Positions 1-5,434 of a DNA stretch of 5,434 nucleotides are shown here, piece by piece (the first letter of the stretch is position 1; each line of letters opens with the position of its first letter). The position numbers were made by a program, and so were the translations under genes. The stretch spans positions 1 to 5,434 of the forward strand of contig JBAXCX010000158.1 in the NCBI GenBank assembly GCA_037141255.1. The letters are read 5' to 3'. Under the pieces are notes generated by a model. It did not search any database. It worked only from the letters and a program-made list of their open reading frames with translations, and had not been told where the DNA came from. This DNA is from IMCC26207 sp037141255 (GTDB lineage Bacteria > Actinomycetota > Acidimicrobiia > Acidimicrobiales > Microtrichaceae).

Positions 1-882
1 TCATTCGCTCCACCACTTTGGGCCACTCGGTGCATTGAACACCCCAACACCGTTGTGTTCTTGGACGAACTCACCACTGCAGCGCCATCGGTTCAGGCGG
101 CGATGCTGCGCGTGATTCTTGAACGAGAAGTTGGCGATCTGCGCTTACCACCCACGGTCTCGTTTGTAGCCGCAGCAAACCCGCCCGAAATATCCGCCGG
201 TGGTGACGACCTTGCGCCACCCCTGGCAAACCGGTTCTGCCATCTTGATTGGCAGGCCGACACAGCGCATTGGGTCTCGGGCATGATCCGCGGTTGGCAA
301 CCCCAGGCCGTGCCAGAAGTTCCGAGCCGCTACACCATTGAGCTTGCACATTGGAAAGCGATGCTCGCCGGATTCATCACCGCTCGACCATCGGTCCTTC
401 GAGAAGTCCCAACAGACACCGTGAGCCAAGGAAGGGCATGGCCCTCTCCTAGAACCTGGGACCAAGCCCACCGGGTAGCAGCCGCTGCAGATGCCGCAGG
501 CGCTGCGTTTGCGGTGCGATCCGCATTAGTCACTGGCCTTGTTGGGGTTGGTGCCGCAATTGAGTTTCTACGCTTTGCAAACACCGCCGAACTAGCCGAC
601 CCAGAGGAACTTCTCGCCGAGCCCTCAAGCCTGGCAACAGAAAGTCGCGTAGACATTCTGCTGGCCTCGCTCGCAGCAGTCACAGCAGCAGTATCAGTGA
701 ATTGCACCCTTGAGCGTTGGCAGAGCGCATGGCAAGTTCTCGCCGTTGCATGTGAGGCTGGCCGAGCCGATGTCGCGGCCGTCGCTTCGGTTGGTCTCAT
801 TGAGATGCGCCAACCCGACTGGCCAGCCCCTGCTGCCGCAGCAGCCTTCGCCCCGGTCCTGCGCGCTGCAGAACTCGTCTAA
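1..882 (+). CDS. MoxR-like AAA+ ATPase (AAA_5 type), 5'-truncated
   Basis: The reading frame is open from base 1 to the TAA at 880-882, giving 293 residues with no start in view. I therefore treat it as the C-terminal part of a longer gene rather than starting it at the internal GTG at 55. Visible AAA+ motifs are a Walker B strand ending in Asp-Glu (VVFLDEL, residues 18-24), a sensor-1 Asn in FVAAANPP (Asn60) and an arginine-finger-like Arg in APPLANRF (Arg78). A WPSPRTW motif lies at residues 147-153 in the C-terminal lid region. The Walker A loop must lie upstream of the window. MoxR-type ATPases use ATP hydrolysis to remodel or assemble client proteins, usually with a VWA-domain partner, and such a partner is encoded 10 bases downstream. 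The last ~130 residues are Ala-rich and probably helical, with no further motif. The ATPase call is secure; the subfamily is inferred from motifs and neighbour. Confidence 0.88.
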   Translation, partial: SFAPPLWATRCIEHPNTVVFLDELTTAAPSVQAAMLRVILEREVGDLRLPPTVSFVAAANPPEISAGGDDLAPPLANRFCHLDWQADTAHWVSGMIRGWQPQAVPEVPSRYTIELAHWKAMLAGFITARPSVLREVPTDTVSQGRAWPSPRTWDQAHRVAAAADAAGAAFAVRSALVTGLVGVGAAIEFLRFANTAELADPEELLAEPSSLATESRVDILLASLAAVTAAVSVNCTLERWQSAWQVLAVACEAGRADVAAVASVGLIEMRQPDWPAPAAAAAFAPVLRAAELV

Positions 883-884
883 GG
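881..884 (+). promoter_or_regulatory. Weak ribosome binding site for the VWA/metallopeptidase gene
   Basis: AAGG overlaps the stop codon of the ATPase gene and lies 8 bases before the ATG at 893. It is short, but it supports that ATG over the much longer in-frame extension upstream, and it suggests that translation of the two genes is linked. Confidence 0.4.
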
Positions 885-892
885 CGCCACAA

Positions 893-2134
893 ATGACGAC
901 AACCAAAATCAGCGCCACCCGCATCCCCCCGCTCTCAGGCGCAGATGCCGAGTTTTTCTCGGCCGCACGCCTCCGAGCCGCCAGACTGCAGCCCTACTTG
1001 GCTTCAGCGGTGTTCTCTCTCGTGCCCGTGGCCCAACCTGGGTACGGCACCTTCGGAGTAGATCGCTGGTGGCGGGTTTATCTAGACATGGACCGAGCAA
1101 GAGAATGGGGAGTTGCGGCCACCGCAGCCGTCATCCTGCACGAGGCGCATCACATGGTCCGAGACCATCACGCACGGGCTGATCGAATTGGCGTGGAAGC
1201 GAATCATGCTCACCTCTGGAATCTTGCGGGTGACGCAGCTATCAACGACGACCTGCTCGAGGATGGTCTGGCGCTGCCCTCGCCGGTCTTACCCAAGCAC
1301 CTCGGTCTTCAAACTGGGCTTCTCGAAGAAACCTACTTTCGTCACCTCCTCCAGCAAGAGGAACAGAATCAGGCTCAGAAATCTTGTGGGTCAGGCTCTG
1401 GTGGAACTCCACTCGAGGCAGAGATCAATCAGGAGCCCGACGCAGCAGACCCAGACGGCCCGCAGGGGGTAGATCAGGTAGAGGCTCAAGCCATACGCCG
1501 CGCCGTGGCGCACGATGTCATAACTGCTCAGGCAACAGGCCAGAACGTATCGCCGGGACTGGTGCTTTGGGCACACGACCTTCTCAATCCGCAGGTGCCT
1601 TGGCAAAGCTTGCTGCGTTCAGCATTGGGGTCGAGCGCACGGGCAATCACCTCAAAGCCGAAACCGGATTGGTCTCGGCCCGATCGGCGCAGCGACTCCC
1701 GCCCAGAGTTTCCTCGGCCGGGTTCACGTCACGTGCGCCCCCAAGTTGCTGTGGTGATCGACACTTCCGCCTCTATGTCTCGACCACTGCTCAACGCAGC
1801 AGTAACAGAGATCAATGCACTGCTGCAGAGATTCGGTGTGAGCGAACTCATAGTTGTCGTCTGTGACGCCGCGGCCACTCCCCCTCAACGAGTGCGCAGA
1901 ATTGGTGAGCTTGCGTTGAGCGGTGGCGGGGGCACCGATCTTCGAGTCGGCATTGCGGCAGCGGCGGAATGCCGACCAAGCCCGCAGATAATTGTCGTGC
2001 TGACCGATGGCTTTACCCCGTGGCCAGAGCAAGCGCCGGCGCGCACACAGCTCATCGCCATCATCATTGGCGATGATGCCCCACTTCCCGAGGGGCAGGG
2101 AATCACCTCGCTTCGGATCACGGAGCCACAGTGA
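893..2134 (+). CDS. Putative zinc metallopeptidase with VWA domain (DUF2201-like)
   Basis: A 413-residue protein with two recognisable parts. The N-terminal half has the zinc-peptidase signature HEAHH (HExxH, residues 83-87), followed by LWNLAGDAAINDDL (residues 108-121). This arrangement matches the putative metallopeptidase domain of the DUF2201 family. A polar, acidic, Gly/Ser-containing linker covers about 153-200. The C-terminal domain (about 283-413) is VWA-like with a complete MIDAS metal site: DTSAS (Asp290, Ser292, Ser294), Thr348 in GGGGTD, and Asp372 in VVLTDG. No signal peptide or membrane segment is seen, so it is probably cytoplasmic. The ATG at 893 is chosen because it follows the ATPase stop by 10 bases and has an AAGG before it. 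A GTG at 710 in the same frame would overlap the ATPase gene by 173 bases and add an unremarkable Arg/Pro-rich stretch. It probably works with the upstream ATPase. Peptidase activity is inferred from the motif only. Confidence 0.87.
   Translation: MTTTKISATRIPPLSGADAEFFSAARLRAARLQPYLASAVFSLVPVAQPGYGTFGVDRWWRVYLDMDRAREWGVAATAAVILHEAHHMVRDHHARADRIGVEANHAHLWNLAGDAAINDDLLEDGLALPSPVLPKHLGLQTGLLEETYFRHLLQQEEQNQAQKSCGSGSGGTPLEAEINQEPDAADPDGPQGVDQVEAQAIRRAVAHDVITAQATGQNVSPGLVLWAHDLLNPQVPWQSLLRSALGSSARAITSKPKPDWSRPDRRSDSRPEFPRPGSRHVRPQVAVVIDTSASMSRPLLNAAVTEINALLQRFGVSELIVVVCDAAATPPQRVRRIGELALSGGGGTDLRVGIAAAAECRPSPQIIVVLTDGFTPWPEQAPARTQLIAIIIGDDAPLPEGQGITSLRITEPQ
2052..2076 (+). repeat. Perfect 9-bp inverted repeat (7-base loop) inside the VWA coding region
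   Basis: TCATCGCCA (2052-2060) and TGGCGATGA (2068-2076) are exact reverse complements around a 7-base loop. The stem would form in the mRNA about 55 bases before the start of the third gene. It encodes IAIIIGDD of the VWA domain, so it may be incidental. There is no following T-run, so it is not an intrinsic terminator. Confidence 0.5.
2122..2125 (+). promoter_or_regulatory. Ribosome binding site for the third operon gene
   Basis: GGAG lies 5 bases before the GTG at 2131, within the end of the VWA gene. Together with the GTGA stop/start overlap it supports GTG 2131 as the start and suggests translational coupling. Confidence 0.55.
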
Positions 2135-3195
2135 GCCTTCGCGTTCTCGAGCCAGTTCAAGTGCTGCAGCACTTGCGCGCAACTGATCACCTCGCCGAAT
2201 GCTGCTCTCCACACCGGCCATTCGAGGAATGCGACTGGTGCCACTGGGCCTTGTGCACTCCCGAGGCAACTCGAGTCATGCAGATTCAAACCGATAGCGC
2301 TCAACTCCTGAGCAGCAAAATTGCACCGAGTGTTGCTTGGGTGATCGCATGCTCTCAGTTGCTTGAGTCCTTTCAGGACATTGATCTTTCCCAGATTCGA
2401 GTGCCCGGCTCACGCGTGCTCGCAGGTCATCTACATAAGGACCTGACCGCAGCGCTCATCCCACTTCGCAAAAAGCTCGCTCAGGCCGTAAGCGAAAACG
2501 GCCCGCTGGCACAACGCTGCGCACAGACTGCTGGGGTACTCACAGCTGCGGCAATCCAACAACCACAGCACGCAGCCCTGCTAGCTCAGCTGCCGTCATC
2601 GCTTCAGGAACAGCTACGCAAGTTGGCCACTTCACTCTCTTCTCAGTTACAGATTGAGGGCATGTTGCCACTGATCGATCATCTGCACTGGCAGGGGCTG
2701 CCTTCGCTCGACACCCAACCCGAGTGGGACCGTCGACCGCAGCCTGGCGACGCCGCCGGCCTCAAGAGGCGGCAACTCGCTGGCACCAATCTTGAAGCGG
2801 GTTCACTTGAATCCATCGTGGTCGAATCGATGTTCACACAGCTCACCGAGCAACTCGTCGAGATGAGCGAGCAGCTCCGCCATGCCGCACCCCCCATTAC
2901 CGTGAGTCGGCCCCTTCATCAGGGTCGCTATTCGCAGCGCACCCGCAACATGCTGTTTCGAATCGCTAAAATCGACTGGCATCTGAGCTTTGTCGACACT
3001 GGCTACGCCGCCTGTTGGGACACTCGAATAGAGGGCGATCACATGGTCACCGATCTGCCTTGGCAAGTGGCCATGGCAATTGAGGCCTGCGAGGCACATG
3101 GGCTTGTCAGCGCGTGTTACCAAGACCTCCCGCACACGCCATCGCCTCAGCTGGGCATCAGCACTCAGTCAAGCGTGATGGCCCCATCAACCTGA
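2131..3195 (+). CDS. Unrecognised protein with N-terminal Cys/His cluster, third gene of the ATPase-VWA operon
   Basis: A 354-residue protein that I do not recognise. GTG at 2131 overlaps the upstream TGA (GTGA) and has GGAG 5 bases before it; the next in-frame ATG (2278, residue 50) would remove the most distinctive part. That part is a Cys/His-rich stretch with Cys24, Cys25, His28, Cys34, Cys37, His38 and Cys42, including a CDWCHWALC segment, which could bind zinc or another metal. The rest is mostly predicted helix by composition: Leu/Ala/Gln-rich segments at about 55-180 and 225-250 around a Pro/Arg-rich stretch (about 190-215). The C-terminal third is richer in Trp and aromatic residues (about 275-330, including Trp283, Trp296 and Trp311). 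No signal peptide, membrane span or enzyme motif is evident. Coupling to the ATPase and VWA genes suggests it is their partner, substrate or adaptor; that is inference. Its coding character is supported by the long open frame, tight packing and codon use like its neighbours. Confidence 0.8.
   Translation: MSLRVLEPVQVLQHLRATDHLAECCSPHRPFEECDWCHWALCTPEATRVMQIQTDSAQLLSSKIAPSVAWVIACSQLLESFQDIDLSQIRVPGSRVLAGHLHKDLTAALIPLRKKLAQAVSENGPLAQRCAQTAGVLTAAAIQQPQHAALLAQLPSSLQEQLRKLATSLSSQLQIEGMLPLIDHLHWQGLPSLDTQPEWDRRPQPGDAAGLKRRQLAGTNLEAGSLESIVVESMFTQLTEQLVEMSEQLRHAAPPITVSRPLHQGRYSQRTRNMLFRIAKIDWHLSFVDTGYAACWDTRIEGDHMVTDLPWQVAMAIEACEAHGLVSACYQDLPHTPSPQLGISTQSSVMAPST
2158..2175. repeat. 18-bp perfect palindrome just inside the third gene
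   Basis: CAAGTGCTGCAGCACTTG equals its own reverse complement with no spacer, centred on CTGCAG. It begins 27 bases after the GTG start and encodes QVLQHL. It could be a binding site for a dimeric regulator, an mRNA hairpin near the ribosome start, or chance. The palindrome itself is certain; any function is not. Confidence 0.55.
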
Positions 3196-3216
3196 GACCC
3201 TGTGGGGCGATCTTGG

Positions 3217-3243
3217 CTAGCGCAGTTTCTGCAAACTAACTAG
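3217..3243. terminator. Weak inverted repeat between convergent genes, possible terminator element
   Basis: AGTTT (3224-3228) and AAACT (3233-3237) pair around CTGC, flanked by CTAG on both sides (3217-3220 and 3240-3243, the latter overlapping the protease stop codon). The stem is short and AT-rich, and there is no clear T-run on either strand. It is the only hairpin I see in the 44-bp gap where both genes end, so a bidirectional termination role is possible but poorly supported. Confidence 0.25.
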
Positions 3244-5434
3244 GCAGTGACGAACTTCCACCAGACGCTGCTGTTTGCATTGGTCACTCCAGCGGCGTTG
3301 ACTGCTCGAACCTGCCAGTAGTAACTCGTGGCGCTCGTCATGGCACTCGCTGTTGCAGACCGACTCGTACCGACCGAGGTCCAGGTTCCGTCACACACAG
3401 AATTGTTGATCGTGTCCAAGCAGACCTCGTAGCTGACTGCCCCGGTACTCGCACCCCAAGACAGGGTCAGGGTGGTGGCCCGTCCGGTCAAGTTGTTACT
3501 CGGGCTGGTCTTATTAAAGGCGCCTGGCAAGGGCAACGCCACTGTGGTGAATGTCCACCACACTCCGGCAGAGGCATCGGTTGTGCCGCCCGCTGCACGG
3601 GCCCGAACTTGCCACTCGTACTTCGTTGAGTTCAAGAGCGCAGACACGGTCACTGTTCTGGCAGTGGAAGTGCTCACCCAACTCGCGTCACAAGCCGAGT
3701 TGATCGTGCGATCCAAGCAGTACTCATACGAAGCTGCCGAGGTGCTTGCTGCCCAGGACAATGCCAGTGACACGGCCTGATTGGTTGCTGCTGTCGCCGG
3801 GCTGGTCTTGGCAAAGGCTCCAGGAATTGGAAGTGAAACCGTGGTGAATGTCCACCACACACCGGCCGAAGCATCAGTAGTCCCACCCGCATTTCTCGCA
3901 CGAACTTGCCACTCGTACTTCGTAGAATTCAGCAGCCCAGAAACCGTTGCCGTTGTGGCAGTACCCGTGCTCACCCAGGTCCCGTCACAAGCCGAGTTAC
4001 TAGTGGAGTCCAAGCAGTATTCATATGAGGTTGCGCCTGTACTCGCTGCCCAGGACAAAGCCAATGAAACTGCCTGACCCGTTGCAGCAGTAGCTGGGCT
4101 GGTCTTGGCAAAGGCTACGGGCAACGCAACGGGAGTTGCAGTGGTAAACGAGGACCGCAGCGAAACATTCGCCTCAGCTGCACTCGTACCCAACACTGCA
4201 CGAACCTGCCATGCATACAAGCTGGTTCCGACAAGTCCACTCACAACGGCAGAGGTCGCTGTGCCAACCGAGGTCCAGGTCGTACACGGGGTACTCAGGC
4301 CAACTACTAGGCAGTACTCGTAGCTCGTTGCGCCAGCGCTTGGCGACCATTGCAATGTTGTCGAGGTTCCGATGCCGGTTGTGCCCGGCAGTGGTGCAGT
4401 CTTCGAGAAAGAACCGAGTGTGCGCGGGCCCGCAGCCGAAGCGGCTGTCACCGCAGCAGCGGCATCTAGCATTCCGGTGCCGCATAGCGCTGTGGTACAG
4501 GTGCTGCCGCTCGGGAATACCGCCGAGGTTGACTGCAAGAGTGAGACCATCTCTGATGCTGAGGTCGAGGGTCGAACGGCTTTCACTAACGCAGCCACGC
4601 CGGCCACGTGTGGCGTAGCCATGCTGGTTCCTTGATAGCTCGCGTATGAATCGGTCGATGGAGTGGTAAGCCCGGCATTCAACGTCGAGAGAATCGTTCC
4701 CGGTGTCAGCTGTGAGTCTCCACCCGGTCCCGCGAGTTCAACCAGCGATCCGAAGTTGCTGTAGTAGGCACGGCTTCCTGTTGAGCCAGTAGCGGCAACG
4801 GTAATCACCTTGGAACAGTTGCCAGGTTGCGAGTTTGAAGCATCAAGGTTTGAGTTACCGGCTGCTACCACCACCGTGGCGCCAATTGCGGTGATGTCGT
4901 CGATCGCTGATTGCTGAGTCAGGCTGCAAGCACCGCTGCCACCCAAACTCAGATTCAGAACTGCGGCCGGATTGGGATTCGCTGGAACACCTGCCACGGC
5001 TAAGCCTGCAGCCCAACGCATGCCATCGACAATGTCGCTGGTGTAGCCCCCGCACTTTCCGAGCACTCGAACGGGGAGAACCTTTGAGCCCGGAGCGATG
5101 CCAGCCACGCCGATGCCGTTGCTCGTTAACGCAGCAATCGTCCCCGACACGTGCGTGCCGTGCCATGAACTGTTCTTGATACCACAGCCTGCAAAAAAGC
5201 CCGACGAGTTCTCGGTTGAGCTAATCCAGTCCCCAGGGTCGCTCGGATTCGCGTCGCGTCCACTGCCGTCATTACCAATCTGAGCATCGGTAATAAAATC
5301 GTAACCAGGCATTGTCTGCCCTGCTAGGTCTGCATGTGCAGTGATGCCCGTATCGATCACTGCTACAACCACGTCTGGCGTGCCTGTGGTGATTGCCCAA
5401 GCTGGCTCCAAATTCGCTCCAACCAAGGTTGAAC
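3240..5434 (-). CDS. Secreted subtilisin-like serine protease (S8) with four Fn3-like repeats, 5'-truncated
   Basis: The frame is open to the right edge, so the signal peptide, propeptide and start are outside the window; the TTG at 5426 is an internal Leu codon, not a start. Numbering from that codon as residue 1, the catalytic residues are Asp25 in VAVIDTG, His89 in HGTHVSG and Ser268 in GTSMATPHVAG, with the oxyanion-hole Asn191 in VVVAAGN. The active site is therefore complete. The catalytic domain runs to about residue 330. Six cysteines lie in it (81, 125, 167, 204, 310, 315), an even number consistent with disulfides in an exported enzyme. Residues 335-728 are four fibronectin-III-like repeats with a 99-residue period, ending in TAG at 3240-3242. 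Family knowledge indicates an extracellular endopeptidase degrading proteins; the repeats probably aid substrate, surface or matrix binding. It is convergent with the ATPase-VWA operon and is probably transcribed on its own or with genes to the right. Confidence 0.93.
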   Translation of the reverse strand, partial: STLVGANLEPAWAITTGTPDVVVAVIDTGITAHADLAGQTMPGYDFITDAQIGNDGSGRDANPSDPGDWISSTENSSGFFAGCGIKNSSWHGTHVSGTIAALTSNGIGVAGIAPGSKVLPVRVLGKCGGYTSDIVDGMRWAAGLAVAGVPANPNPAAVLNLSLGGSGACSLTQQSAIDDITAIGATVVVAAGNSNLDASNSQPGNCSKVITVAATGSTGSRAYYSNFGSLVELAGPGGDSQLTPGTILSTLNAGLTTPSTDSYASYQGTSMATPHVAGVAALVKAVRPSTSASEMVSLLQSTSAVFPSGSTCTTALCGTGMLDAAAAVTAASAAGPRTLGSFSKTAPLPGTTGIGTSTTLQWSPSAGATSYEYCLVVGLSTPCTTWTSVGTATSAVVSGLVGTSLYAWQVRAVLGTSAAEANVSLRSSFTTATPVALPVAFAKTSPATAATGQAVSLALSWAASTGATSYEYCLDSTSNSACDGTWVSTGTATTATVSGLLNSTKYEWQVRARNAGGTTDASAGVWWTFTTVSLPIPGAFAKTSPATAATNQAVSLALSWAASTSAASYEYCLDRTINSACDASWVSTSTARTVTVSALLNSTKYEWQVRARAAGGTTDASAGVWWTFTTVALPLPGAFNKTSPSNNLTGRATTLTLSWGASTGAVSYEVCLDTINNSVCDGTWTSVGTSRSATASAMTSATSYYWQVRAVNAAGVTNANSSVWWKFVTA
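3243..3533 (-). repeat. Fn3-like repeat 4 of the protease
   Basis: Residues 632-728 (97 residues), the C-terminal unit. It keeps the pattern PGAFxKTSP, LSWxAS, SYExCLD, CDGTW, YxWQVRA and WWxF. The paired cysteines are Cys669 and Cys678. It is the more diverged of the last three units and ends the protein. Confidence 0.75.
3534..3830 (-). repeat. Fn3-like repeat 3 of the protease
   Basis: Residues 533-631, 99 residues. By hand alignment about 83 of 99 residues match repeat 2, and the DNA is visibly similar at a 297-base offset (for example GTGGTGAATGTCCACCACAC occurs in both on the + strand). Paired cysteines are Cys570 and Cys579. Confidence 0.8.
3831..4127 (-). repeat. Fn3-like repeat 2 of the protease
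   Basis: Residues 434-532, 99 residues, the near-copy of repeat 3. Paired cysteines are Cys471 and Cys480. The similarity at DNA level points to a fairly recent in-frame tandem duplication or to gene conversion between the units. Confidence 0.8.
4128..4424 (-). repeat. Fn3-like repeat 1 of the protease (diverged)
   Basis: Residues 335-433, directly after the catalytic domain. It keeps FSKTAP, LQWSPSAGATSYEYC, YAWQVRA and SSFTT but lacks the WW pair and the CDGTW motif of the later units. A cysteine pair is still present at the same 9-residue spacing (Cys372, Cys381). It is the oldest or most diverged unit. Confidence 0.65.

Noticed and set aside
145..800. Open frames of 108 and 156 codons on the - strand opposite the ATPase gene
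   Set aside because: The plus strand carries clear Walker B, sensor-1 and arginine-finger motifs; the opposite frames are low-complexity and unsupported.
710..892. An in-frame upstream extension of the VWA/metallopeptidase gene starting at GTG 710
   Set aside because: It would overlap the well-supported ATPase gene by 173 bases and add an Arg/Pro/Ser-rich stretch without a recognisable domain. The ATG at 893 has a better position and an AAGG before it.
1384..1866. A 160-codon + strand frame inside the VWA gene
   Set aside because: It is an Arg/Ser-rich out-of-frame translation overlapping the real gene, without motifs.
1724..2304. Long open frames on the - strand (181 and 139 codons) opposite the VWA gene
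   Set aside because: They lie opposite the strongly supported VWA domain with its MIDAS motifs, and their translations show no recognisable domain. They look like antisense shadows of GC-biased codons.
2672..2681. TGATCGATCA, a 10-bp palindrome inside the third gene
   Set aside because: A palindrome this short is expected several times by chance in a window of this size, and nothing around it suggests a site.
3243..4424. Regularly spaced repeats that might suggest a CRISPR or satellite array
   Set aside because: The period is 297 bases, a multiple of three, and each unit encodes a folded-domain repeat. The short GTGGTG/CACCAC inverted repeats in them come from coding for the conserved WWTFTT stretch.
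3472..4635. Several + strand frames of about 70-135 codons opposite the protease, some resembling one another
   Set aside because: Their mutual similarity merely reflects the Fn3-like repeats read on the wrong strand; the protease frame explains the region.

Overview
The window appears to be bacterial DNA of moderately high GC (by eye somewhat under 60%), densely coded, with no RNA genes, insertion sequences or CRISPR arrays that I can see. The organism cannot be fixed from the sequence. The pairing of a MoxR/AAA_5-type ATPase with a DUF2201-type metallopeptidase/VWA protein, and the ATPase motifs around 'APPLANRF' and 'WPSPRTW', remind me of actinobacterial versions, so a moderate-GC actinomycete is my best but weak guess. 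The secreted protease is of a kind found in several phyla and does not settle the question.

Left part (1-3195, + strand): three tightly packed genes that look like one operon. The first is the C-terminal part of a MoxR-like AAA+ ATPase; its Walker A region lies off the left edge. Ten bases after its stop comes a 413-residue protein with an N-terminal HExxH putative metallopeptidase domain (DUF2201_N-like) and a C-terminal von Willebrand factor A domain with a complete MIDAS metal site. Its stop overlaps by four bases (GTGA) the start of a third gene of 354 residues that I do not recognise, with a Cys/His cluster near its N-terminus. MoxR ATPases and VWA proteins commonly act as pairs, the ATPase remodelling or loading a target that the metal-dependent VWA domain helps bind. 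Here the VWA partner also carries a possible protease site, and the third protein is the natural candidate for substrate, adaptor or effector. This is the most interesting part of the window.

Middle (3196-3239): a 44-bp gap between convergent genes, with a weak inverted repeat that could be part of a shared terminator.

Right part (3240-5434, - strand): most of a secreted S8 (subtilisin-like) serine protease, its N-terminus cut off by the right edge. The catalytic Asp, His, Ser and oxyanion Asn are all visible. It is followed by four tandem fibronectin-III-like repeats with a 99-residue period, two of them very similar. It is convergent with the operon and has no evident functional link to it.

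Non-coding signals of note are an 18-bp perfect palindrome just inside the third gene and a 9-bp perfect hairpin shortly upstream of its start.
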